DNA of 33,954 bases from Lachnospiraceae bacterium. Its GTDB lineage: Bacteria; Bacillota; Clostridia; Lachnospirales; Lachnospiraceae. Positions within the stretch are counted from its first letter, which is position 1, and each line of letters starts with the position of its first letter. Both the position numbers and the translations under genes were made by a program. The notes beneath the pieces were generated by a model. The model ran no database searches and was not told the DNA's origin. It saw nothing but the letters and a program-made list of their open reading frames with translations. Positions 24,930-31,472 of the stretch are shown piece after piece. The DNA lies in contig JAETTM010000046.1 in assembly GCA_021769135.1 (NCBI GenBank), positions 1 through 33,954 of the forward strand, read 5' to 3'.

Positions 24930-25763
24930 ATGAAAGTAGGAGTTTTGATACAGTTATTTAAGGACACCAATATTGATGAACGGTTTGCGGAGCTGCGTTC
25001 CATGGGTATGGAAAGCTGCCAGCTGGTTTGCTGGGACAGGGATATTATCCGCGATGACAGCGTGGCGGACGCGGTGAATGCGGCGGTGGCAAAGCATGGC
25101 GTACATATTACGGCATTCTGGTGCGGCTGGGAAGGACGGCTTGTGTGGGATTTCTATGAAGGACAGCTCACCCTTGGCTTGATACCTGCGGACTACCGTG
25201 TGGAGAGATTGAAAATGTTGATGGAAGGCTCGGATTTTGCGAAGAAAATCCACGCTACGGATTTCGCCACCCATGTAGGGTATATGCCGGAAAATCCCTA
25301 TGACCCTAAATATCAGGAAGTTTTGACTGCCTGCAAGGCGATTGTAAGCAAATGTAAGGAAAACGGGCAGAATTTCTTATTCGAGACAGGACAGGAAACG
25401 CCTGTTACCTTGAAGAGGGCAATCCAGGATATCGAAAAGGACCTTGGAAAAGGGAATGTAGGAATCAACCTCGATCCGGCTAACCTGATTATGTATGGGA
25501 AAGCAAACCCGGTGGATGCGCTGGAAGTATTTGGGGAATATGTAAGAGGAATCCATGGGAAAGACGGGAAATATCCTACCGACGGTCATCACCTTGGCGA
25601 GGAAGTTCCCCTTGGGCAAGGAAAAGTAAATTACCCGGCATTTATCGCTAAATTGAAAGAAATCGGTTATGAAGGGGATATTACAATCGAAAGGGAAATT
25701 TCCGGGGAACAGCAGAAAAAAGATATTATTGCGGCAAAAGAGATTCTGGAGAAGCTGATTTAA
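24930..25763 (+). CDS. sugar phosphate isomerase/epimerase (TIM barrel)
   Basis: A 277-residue xylose-isomerase-like TIM barrel of the IolE/IolI/tagatose-epimerase type. The metal ligands expected at strand ends are visible: Glu152 (FETGQETP), Asp182 (INLDPANL), His209 (GIHGKDGK) and Glu254 (ITIEREI). It starts 74 bp after the second permease; AAAGGAG is 13 nt before the ATG. In a Gfo/Idh-plus-importer cluster it would isomerise or epimerise the oxidised sugar or cyclitol in the cytoplasm. The exact substrate is unknown. Confidence 0.88.
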   Translation: MKVGVLIQLFKDTNIDERFAELRSMGMESCQLVCWDRDIIRDDSVADAVNAAVAKHGVHITAFWCGWEGRLVWDFYEGQLTLGLIPADYRVERLKMLMEGSDFAKKIHATDFATHVGYMPENPYDPKYQEVLTACKAIVSKCKENGQNFLFETGQETPVTLKRAIQDIEKDLGKGNVGINLDPANLIMYGKANPVDALEVFGEYVRGIHGKDGKYPTDGHHLGEEVPLGQGKVNYPAFIAKLKEIGYEGDITIEREISGEQQKKDIIAAKEILEKLI

Positions 25764-25820
25764 AAAGAGGCCAGGATAAGAGAAACGGACATTGCGGAAA
25801 GGTTATAGGTGGTTGCTGGG

Positions 25821-26558
25821 ATGAAAAAAGTATTATATGAGGAATTGTGTCCAAAGGAATTTGAAGAAAGGCTGGAAGAATGCCCGGTTGCCTATCTGCC
25901 TCTTGGAACATTGGAATGGCATGGGCCCCATCTCCCGTTGGGCGCGGACGGGATGCAGCCTAAGGGGCTGTTCGTTCGGGTAGCGGAAAAGATAGGAGGT
26001 ATCGTGCTGCCCGCACTTTTCCTTGGGCCGGACAGATTCTACCATGACCCGAACCGGGAATTTTATGGCATGGATATTTATACAGGCGGAACGATTGTGC
26101 CTTATGAGATGCAGCAGCTGCCGGGAAGCGCCTATTGGATGCCCGATAGGCAATACCAGGATATGCTGCGTCAAATAGGTGCAAATCTTTCCAGGGCTGG
26201 CTTTCGTGCCCTTGTAGCCCATGGGCATGGGCCGTCCACGTGGCAGTTTAACGCTCTGAAAACGGAATTTAAGGAAAAATATCATCTGGATTGCTATACG
26301 GCATTTGATTTCTTAGAGGACGATATTCTGGGATACCAGTGCGACCATGCATCGGCCAATGAAACGTCGATTGTGATGGCCCTCCGGCCGGAATTGGTAC
26401 AGATGGACAGAATTGTTTCCGGAGGGGAGGCGCCCATTGGAATGGGAGGACGCGACCCCAGGGAATTTGCAACGGAAGCATATGGGATGCAGGTGTTGGA
26501 AGAAAATGTAAAAGCGATGAGCGAAGGCTTGGCAAAGTACCGTTCAAACGGGAAATGA
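25821..26558 (+). CDS. creatininase family amidohydrolase
   Basis: A 245-residue protein of the creatininase family, which hydrolyses cyclic or linear amides, lactams or related bonds with a metal centre. The metal site motif LEWHGPHLPLGADG (Glu32, His34, Asp43) is present, as is a later ASANETSI Glu. The usual family NGHGGN is replaced by AHGHGPST, so ligands or substrate may differ. The ATG at 25821 follows AGGTGG by 8 nt; a GTG at 25809 is possible. Placed last in the sugar cluster, it may hydrolyse an amide-, lactam- or lactone-type derivative of the imported compound. That role is inference. Confidence 0.82.
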   Translation: MKKVLYEELCPKEFEERLEECPVAYLPLGTLEWHGPHLPLGADGMQPKGLFVRVAEKIGGIVLPALFLGPDRFYHDPNREFYGMDIYTGGTIVPYEMQQLPGSAYWMPDRQYQDMLRQIGANLSRAGFRALVAHGHGPSTWQFNALKTEFKEKYHLDCYTAFDFLEDDILGYQCDHASANETSIVMALRPELVQMDRIVSGGEAPIGMGGRDPREFATEAYGMQVLEENVKAMSEGLAKYRSNGK

Positions 26559-26601
26559 CAGGAAGGTATTCGGAAAGCAGCTGAAGGAAAATGAATGGTG
26601 C

Positions 26602-26661
26602 GGCGGAAAGGGAATGTGCCGTTTGTCTTAATATGGCAAATGGCATCAAGGCCTTTCCGCC
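26602..26661 (+). terminator. terminator of the sugar operon
   Basis: A two-part hairpin: GGCGGAAAGG (26602-26611) with CCTTTCCGCC (26652-26661), and inside it TGCCGTTTG (26617-26625) with CAAATGGCA (26637-26645). Only TAAATTTTA follows, so the T-tract is weak. Confidence 0.6.
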
Positions 26662-26717
26662 GTAAATTTTATGTTCGGAATTTTCATAGGAAAGGAATAT
26701 TTATGGCAGAAAGGGCA

Positions 26718-26746
26718 TTGAAGAGGTATGAATTTTGTGATAAAAT
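26718..26746 (+). promoter_or_regulatory. promoter of the hemerythrin-regulator gene
   Basis: TTGAAG (26718-26723), 17 bp, TAAAAT (26741-26746), about 120 bp before the ATG. The remaining leader carries a short ACAG-CTGT hairpin near 26824-26855 and no gene. Confidence 0.6.
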
Positions 26747-26867
26747 AACTAAGGTTGAACATATATAGGAAATTATCGGAAGCGCGTGGAATAAAAGCTG
26801 TCCTATCTGATATTTTTGAAAGCGACAGTGCACAAAGTGCGCTTTTGTTCTGTAAAGGAGGAACCAA

Positions 26868-28208
26868 ATGAGCAATCGGTTAATATGGCAGGAGCGGTTT
26901 AATATAGGGGTAAGTTTTATTGACGAAGAGCATAAGAAGCTTTTCAGCATTTTGAACAAGTTATTTGAATACAGCAAGGAAGACGAAAAAAGCAAGTGGG
27001 TCTGTCAGGAAGGAATCAAGTATTTTAAAGACCATGCAATGAAACATTTTTCGGAGGAGGAATCTTATATGGCGTCTATCCATTATATCGGGTATGAAAC
27101 GCATAGGCGCCTTCATGATAATTTCAGAAAAAAGACAATCCCGGCCCTTGAGAAGGAACTGACCAGAACTTTTTACTCTGCGGATGCCATCGACCATTTC
27201 CTTGGTGTTTGTGCGGGCTGGCTGATAGGCCATACCCTGACGGAAGACAGGGCCATTGTAGGCAGCACTGTGAGCAAGTGGGGGGATTTGCTGCCGGAGG
27301 AAAAGCAGACTTACATGGGGCAGGCGATTATTCAGATTTTAGGCGATATGTTCCAGCTGAAATCTCGGATAATAAGCGAATGCTATGGCGGAGAACGTTT
27401 TGGAAAGGGAGTCTATTACCGTTTGGTTTATGTAACTAAAGAGGGAAAGAAATGGGAAATCCTTTTGGTTCTGGAGCAAAAGCTGATTGTAAAAACGGTG
27501 GGGGATATTGTGGATACCCAATCCGATACCGTCAATGTAATGCTGATGAATGCGGCCAGATATATGGCGCAGCAATTTGTGGGCCGAGTTAAGGATTATT
27601 TTTTAGCTGAAGATGTGTTTGAAATAAAAGAAGAGAATTTGCTGACTTATGAACAGTTCGATGCCATATTTAAGGATCAGAATCCGCAGATTAGTTTGCT
27701 TTTTGATACGGGCTCGGGATATTTTGCATTTAGCGTGCTCGCTCCCCATATGCTAAAAAATACGGATAATATTGCCATTAACTCTGACAACGCGATGTCG
27801 GAAATCAAGAATTATCTGGATAAAACCGAATCGCTGGTGAAAAAGAAAATACTGTTGGTGGATGATTCTGAAATTGCGCTTCAGGCGATGAAAGGGCTTC
27901 TGGAAAAAGATTATACGGTGGCGATGGCCAAGTCCGGTCTGGCCGCTATCCGGTGTATCACATTGGATAGGCCTGATTTGATTTTGTTGGACTATGATAT
28001 GCCGGTGGTGGATGGAAGCCAGGTGCTGGAAATGATTCGGGCGGAAGAAGACTTTGCGGATATCCCGGTAATCTTCCTAACCGGAAGGGTGGATAAGAAA
28101 AGTGTGCAGAAGGTAATCCCCTTAAAACCGTTGGGCTTCTTGCTGAAGACATTAGGGGCCGATGAAATTAAAAAAAGCGTGGATAACTATCTGAAAACGG
28201 AAAAATAA
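26868..28208 (+). CDS. hemerythrin - CheX-like - response regulator fusion
   Basis: A 446-residue cytoplasmic three-part protein. Residues 1-135 form a bacteriohemerythrin with all seven di-iron ligands in place: His22, His60, Glu64, His79, His83, His122, Asp127. It can bind oxygen or NO. Residues about 145-310 are a beta/alpha region that resembles a CheX/CheC phosphatase-type domain, a guess from its pattern. Residues about 325-446 are a complete receiver domain with KILLVDDSE, the phosphorylated Asp375 (LLDYDMP) and the Lys420-Pro421 motif. AAAGGAGG precedes the ATG. It stands alone between a promoter and a terminator, with no kinase gene next to it. A role linking oxygen to a phosphorelay is likely; the output is unknown. 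Confidence 0.88.
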   Translation: MSNRLIWQERFNIGVSFIDEEHKKLFSILNKLFEYSKEDEKSKWVCQEGIKYFKDHAMKHFSEEESYMASIHYIGYETHRRLHDNFRKKTIPALEKELTRTFYSADAIDHFLGVCAGWLIGHTLTEDRAIVGSTVSKWGDLLPEEKQTYMGQAIIQILGDMFQLKSRIISECYGGERFGKGVYYRLVYVTKEGKKWEILLVLEQKLIVKTVGDIVDTQSDTVNVMLMNAARYMAQQFVGRVKDYFLAEDVFEIKEENLLTYEQFDAIFKDQNPQISLLFDTGSGYFAFSVLAPHMLKNTDNIAINSDNAMSEIKNYLDKTESLVKKKILLVDDSEIALQAMKGLLEKDYTVAMAKSGLAAIRCITLDRPDLILLDYDMPVVDGSQVLEMIRAEEDFADIPVIFLTGRVDKKSVQKVIPLKPLGFLLKTLGADEIKKSVDNYLKTEK

Positions 28209-28216
28209 TAGATATG

Positions 28217-28264
28217 GGGTGCTGCAAGACGAAAATGATTTTCGCTTTGCAGCACCCTTCTTTT
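28217..28264 (+). terminator. terminator of the hemerythrin gene
   Basis: GGGTGCTGCAA...CGAAAA (28217-28235) pairs with TTTTCG...TTGCAGCACCC (28239-28257) except for two central bases, followed by TTCTTTT. Confidence 0.85.
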
Positions 28265-28494
28265 ATAGCTTCTTGCGATAAAAATGTTCCAGAGCCTGGA
28301 TTAACTGGTAAAGAGCCATGGCAATGATGCAGAGGATAATAATGGATGTAATTACCAAATGGAGCTGGAAGAGGCGGGAAGCGTGAATGATAAAAAGGGA
28401 TAGCTGTGAAGAGGCCGGACAGTTGCCCGAACAGGACAATAGTTATAGAAAGTCCTGGGTTGACAGGCCCTTTGGGCTTTAGGACAGCAGCCAA
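28263..28494 (-). pseudogene. possible frameshifted small membrane protein
   Basis: On the minus strand, the frame from ATG 28494 reads NPGLSITIVLFGQLSGLFTAIPF. After about 28400 the next frame continues with ASRLFQLHLVITSIIILCII and ends at TAA 28265-28263. Joined across the run of T, they would give one hydrophobic protein of about 75 residues with two membrane segments. The join is at a homopolymer. It overlaps the end of the ATPase gene by 16 bp. No family is recognised; it may be chance. Confidence 0.25.
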
Positions 28495-29738
28495 TCAATC
28501 AAATACAAAGATTTGATTCCGTCATAGGAAGTGATATAGCTCCTGTCCATGGACAGCACGATTTTCTCGTAATTATCAGGTATCATGCGCAATGGCCGGA
28601 GTTCCCGCTCCCGGGTTTCGGGCGATTGCATGCTTTCTGTCACTTGGATATACAGCTTGTCATTTGGCCTTTCTGCCACAAAGTCAACTTCTGTTTCCCC
28701 GACTTTTCCGATATAAACACGGTAGTCGCGCCGAAGCAGTTCCAGGAACACGATATTTTCGATAATATGGCCCCTGTCCGCGTCGCGATACCCAAGCAGC
28801 ATGTTGCGAAAGCCCATATCAATAATGTAGTTTTTGCCTAATGTTTTCAGTAGTTGCTTGCCTTTCACGTCATATCTGCCAACGGGGTAGAAAATAAATG
28901 CGCTTTGCAGCATAGAAATGTATTTGCTTACGGTTTTGCCTGCGACATTTCGGCGGACAATATTATTGCGGGCAATATTATTGCCTCCGTTGCCCGGAAT
29001 TTCGCCTTCATTGGACAAGACATTGCCGATGCTATTGGGGGAAGTGATGCTGCCAATATTAGAGCAAAGGAAGAGGATGATTTTTTGAAGCATTCCCTGG
29101 TCGGCTTGATGGTTGCGTTGGAGAATATCGCGCAGTACTACGGTAGAGTAGATGCCTTCCAGGGCCTGATTGCTTCTCGCTTCGTTGAACCGGTATTCTC
29201 TTAAAATGGGCATGCCGCCAAACTGAAGGTATCTTTGGAACTTTTCTTCCACTGCAGCAGAAGGGACAAACTCATAGAAAGTCAAAAATTCCTTAAATGA
29301 CAACGGAAGCATGCGGATTTCCACATATCTGCCGGAAAGCAGCGTAGAAAACTCCGTGGAAAGCAAGTAGGCATTGGAACCGGTAATGTAGATATCTACA
29401 TCATAATCGAGCCGGAAAGACTCAATAGCCTTTTCCCAATGTTCCACAGCCTGGAGCTCATCAAAAATCAGGTAGGCTTTTCCTTCCTTTGGAATGCGTT
29501 CACTGACATAGTCATAGAATGCAAGGTAATCGGAAAGCTTTCGGTAGCGCAGGGATTCCATGTTCATATGAATAATATTGGAATCGGCAACCCCGCTATC
29601 GGAGAGATGTTGATGAAACAGGTCCAGCAAGGATGATTTGCCGCATCTGCGGATACCGGTAACAATTTTGACCAAGTCTACGTCTCTATTTTGAATGAGT
29701 TGCTTTAAATATTCAGGACGATTGATAAGTTCTGGCAT
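28479..29738 (-). CDS. AAA ATPase with DUF4143 domain
   Basis: A 419-residue P-loop ATPase of the AAA_14/DUF4143 class, common and often mobile in anaerobes. Walker A is GIRRCGKSS (28-36), Walker B LIFDE (90-94), and the sensor-like YITGSNAYLLS follows. The C-terminal domain has the DUF4143 signature (NIVFLELLRRDY, EVDFVAE). Its function is not established; a DNA-binding regulatory or nuclease-like role is proposed for the class. AGGAGGT precedes the ATG. A 15-bp tandem duplication adds an Asn-rich insert at about 250-263, which is unusual. Its promoter lies in a region with a palindrome that could be an operator. Confidence 0.88.
   Translation of the reverse strand: MPELINRPEYLKQLIQNRDVDLVKIVTGIRRCGKSSLLDLFHQHLSDSGVADSNIIHMNMESLRYRKLSDYLAFYDYVSERIPKEGKAYLIFDELQAVEHWEKAIESFRLDYDVDIYITGSNAYLLSTEFSTLLSGRYVEIRMLPLSFKEFLTFYEFVPSAAVEEKFQRYLQFGGMPILREYRFNEARSNQALEGIYSTVVLRDILQRNHQADQGMLQKIILFLCSNIGSITSPNSIGNVLSNEGEIPGNGGNNIARNNIVRRNVAGKTVSKYISMLQSAFIFYPVGRYDVKGKQLLKTLGKNYIIDMGFRNMLLGYRDADRGHIIENIVFLELLRRDYRVYIGKVGETEVDFVAERPNDKLYIQVTESMQSPETRERELRPLRMIPDNYEKIVLSMDRSYITSYDGIKSLYLIDWLLS
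28958..28987 (-). repeat. 15-bp tandem duplication inside the ATPase gene
   Basis: CAATATTATTGCGGG (28958-28972) is followed at once by CAATATTATTGCCTC (28973-28987). On the minus strand it encodes two copies of NNI(A/V)R, within an otherwise non-conserved Gly/Asn-rich loop before the RNVAGKTVSKYI motif. Confidence 0.75.
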
Positions 29739-29765
29739 AATGTACCTCCTAAATTATTTACTGTT

Positions 29766-29794
29766 ATTATATCCTAAAATCAAAAAAAAATCAA
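29766..29794 (-). promoter_or_regulatory. promoter of the ATPase gene
   Basis: On the minus strand TTGATT (29794-29789), a 17-bp spacer and a perfect TATAAT (29771-29766), 28 bp before the ATG. Confidence 0.7.
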
Positions 29795-29802
29795 TAGTTT
29801 TG

Positions 29803-29814
29803 GACTTGCAAGTC
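29803..29814. promoter_or_regulatory. palindromic operator candidate
   Basis: GACTTGCAAGTC is a perfect 12-bp palindrome, flanked by TTTTG and GAAAA that nearly extend it to 22 bp. It lies just upstream of the ATPase -35. A related block ATAGTTTTCGAC occurs about 40 bp to the right of ATAGTTTTGGAC, so the intergenic region holds repeated binding-site-like sequence. Confidence 0.45.
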
Positions 29815-29908
29815 GAAAAGTTTAATGAATATTATAGTTTTCGACAATTATGAACTAAAATATATCAATAGTGCAAGGGTTTTTATAATTATAATTTCCG
29901 AAAAAGAG

Positions 29909-29937
29909 TTTACATTTCCGGATGATTATGTTATCCT
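29909..29937 (+). promoter_or_regulatory. candidate promoter of the small ORF unit
   Basis: TTTACA (29909-29914), a 17-bp spacer and TATCCT (29932-29937). Transcription would begin near 29944 and run to the terminator at 30141-30167, about 220 nt. This would be the only recognised promoter upstream of rtcB on the plus strand. Confidence 0.45.
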
Positions 29938-29989
29938 GTTAACCGTAACCGGTTGGGAAATTTCAGTATTAAGGAAGGAGGCGGACGCC

Positions 29990-30076
29990 ATGACAGGGAA
30001 AAGATATCAAATGAAATGTATATGCAGCAAGGAAAACAGAAGGCGCAGCCGTCTTTCTTTGGAACCGAAAAGTTGA
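29990..30076 (+). CDS. 28-residue basic small ORF, unknown
   Basis: ATG at 29990 preceded by AAGGAAGGAGG (9-nt spacing) encodes 28 residues beginning MTGKRYQMKCICSKENRRR, ending at TGA 30076. It is Lys/Arg-rich with two Cys. The same frame is open back to an ATG at 29825, but that start has no ribosome site and lies upstream of the likely transcript start. A promoter and a strong terminator bracket it, so it may be a real small gene or the body of a small RNA of about 220 nt. No family is recognised. Confidence 0.4.
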   Translation: MTGKRYQMKCICSKENRRRSRLSLEPKS

Positions 30077-30140
30077 TCCGGGAGGGCAGCAATGTTTGCC
30101 TGCCTATGGAGCGGACAGGGATAAAAGGAAGATGATTTTT

Positions 30141-30167
30141 GGCACCTCTTGTTGAGGTGCTTTTTTT
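30141..30167 (+). terminator. strong terminator after the small ORF
   Basis: GCACCTC (30142-30148) and GAGGTGC (30154-30160) with a 5-nt loop, followed by seven T (30161-30167). Confidence 0.9.
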
Positions 30168-30205
30168 ATATAATAGGAAATTGCTTTGCAATTACCTATT
30201 ATATA
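30167..30205. repeat. 39-bp near-perfect palindrome
   Basis: TATATAATAGGAAATTGC (30167-30184) and GCAATTACCTATTATATA (30188-30205) pair over 18 bp with one mismatch and a TTT loop. It abuts the terminator. GCCC-TCC-GGGC (30209-30219) and TGCGC-ACTTC-GCGCA (near 30224-30238) follow, so the next 100 nt is a hairpin array. Confidence 0.75.
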
Positions 30206-30230
30206 AAAGCCCTCCGGGCAGGGTGCGCAC

Positions 30231-30267
30231 TTCGCGCATAAGGAAAATGGTTGCTGACGCAACCGCG
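30231..30267 (+). repeat. structured repeat, copy A
   Basis: Inside the array: a short GCGC/GCGC outer stem, a one-sided bulge containing TAAGGAAAAT and an inner hairpin GGTTGC-TGAC-GCAACC. It shares CGCATAAGGAA and GTTGCTGAC with copy B at 32666-32699, and the same layout with copy C at 18521-18560. Confidence 0.7.
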
Positions 30268-30277
30268 CTTTGGCGCG

Positions 30278-30306
30278 AGTGTGCGTTAAAACGCACACTT
30301 TTTTAT
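30278..30306 (+). terminator. terminator in the rtcB leader
   Basis: AGTGTGCGTT (30278-30287) and AACGCACACT (30290-30299) form a 10-bp stem followed by TTTTTTATTTT. It ends 37 bp before the rtcB ATG. No convincing promoter lies between it and rtcB, so rtcB either relies on read-through control or has a weak AT-rich promoter here. Confidence 0.85.
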
Positions 30307-30342
30307 TTTAATTTAATTTTATAGAAAAATGGAGAATGATTT

Positions 30343-31461
30343 ATGGAGATAATAAAAGGAAAGTATTCAGAAGCAAAAGTATTTGCAGATGACATGGAGG
30401 ATTATGCAAGGGCACAGCTTCAGATGATATGCGACAACCCGGTGTCGGAGGGCAGCCGGATAAGGGTAATGCCGGACGTCCATCCGGGGATGGTAGGAAC
30501 GATTGGCCTTACTATGACCGTGGGGAAAAAGGTCATTCCCAACCTTTTGGGCATTGATATCGGATGCGGCATGACCTGTGCAGCGGTCAAAGAAAAAAGG
30601 GTGGAGATGCAGAAGCTGGATAAGGTAATCAGGGAATGCATCCCTGCCGGTTTCCAGGCAAGGAAAAAAGTACACCATATGGCAGAGGGGGGTGGGCTGG
30701 AACGGCTTTGCTGCTATAAGCACATCCATCAGGAAAAAGCCGCCTTAAGCCTTGGAACCCTTGGGGGAGGGAACCATTTTATTGAGGTGGACAAGGATGA
30801 GGATGGAAGGCTGTATATCATCGTCCATTCCGGAAGCAGGCACCTGGGAAAGGAAGTTACGGATTATTATGTGGACGAAGGGGCAGCACTTTTAAAGAAG
30901 GAAGGGATTGAAGTTCCCTATCCTATGACATGGCTGGAAGGGGAGTTGATGGAGGCCTATATCCATGACGTAGGCGTGGCCCAGGAATATGCGCAGTTAA
31001 ACCGGGATATTATCCTTGCGGAGATATTGAAGGGAATGAAACTTAAGGAGACGGAGCGCTTTTCTTCGGCCCATAATTACATGGGAACCCTTGCAGGCGG
31101 GAGGGTTTTGCGCAAAGGGGCCATTTCCGCAGCAAAGGGGGAAAAGGTGATTATCCCCGTGAACATGCGCGACGGTGTAATACTGGGAATAGGGAAAGGG
31201 AATCCTGACTGGAACGAGTCGGCCCCCCATGGCTCCGGCAGATGTATGAGGCGGGATGCGGTAAAAAGCCGCTACACGGTTTCTGCATTTAAAAATGAAA
31301 TGAAGGGCATCTATTGCAGCTGCATCGGTGCGGATACGTTGGATGAAGCGCCGTTTGCCTACCGCGCGATGGAAAAACTGCTGGGGAACATAGAGGATAC
31401 GGTGGAGGTAACCCATAGATTAAAACCAATCTACAATTTTAAAGCAGGCGGGAAAGGATAG
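30343..31461 (+). CDS. rtcB: RtcB family RNA ligase (RtcB2-like)
   Basis: GTP-dependent RNA ligase that joins 2',3'-cyclic phosphate (or 3'-phosphate) and 5'-OH ends. The 372 residues carry the family metal and guanylate motifs: MPDVHPG (43-49), GIDIGCGM with Cys75, GGGNHF with His145, HSGSRHLG (162-169), SSAHNYMG (His244) and the guanylylated His296 in APHGSGR. The short length fits the RtcB types found beside prfH. GGAG lies 7 nt before the ATG. prfH follows after 11 bp. Known PrfH/RtcB pairs free ribosomes stalled by decoding-centre cleavage of 16S rRNA and religate the rRNA, so defence or toxin repair is the likely role. Confidence 0.93.
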   Translation: MEIIKGKYSEAKVFADDMEDYARAQLQMICDNPVSEGSRIRVMPDVHPGMVGTIGLTMTVGKKVIPNLLGIDIGCGMTCAAVKEKRVEMQKLDKVIRECIPAGFQARKKVHHMAEGGGLERLCCYKHIHQEKAALSLGTLGGGNHFIEVDKDEDGRLYIIVHSGSRHLGKEVTDYYVDEGAALLKKEGIEVPYPMTWLEGELMEAYIHDVGVAQEYAQLNRDIILAEILKGMKLKETERFSSAHNYMGTLAGGRVLRKGAISAAKGEKVIIPVNMRDGVILGIGKGNPDWNESAPHGSGRCMRRDAVKSRYTVSAFKNEMKGIYCSCIGADTLDEAPFAYRAMEKLLGNIEDTVEVTHRLKPIYNFKAGGKG

Positions 31462-31472
31462 GGTGATAGAAA

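Noticed and set aside
29953-30135. 60-codon frame from TTG overlapping the 28-residue ORF
   Set aside because: It starts at TTG without a ribosome site, while the overlapping ORF has AAGGAGG; no family pattern.
30209-30299. tRNA or tRNA-like fold
   Set aside because: No acceptor stem, T-loop GTTCRA or anticodon arm of standard size can be drawn.
30167-30310. CRISPR-like repeats
   Set aside because: The hairpins differ in sequence and spacing; there are no uniform spacers and no cas genes.
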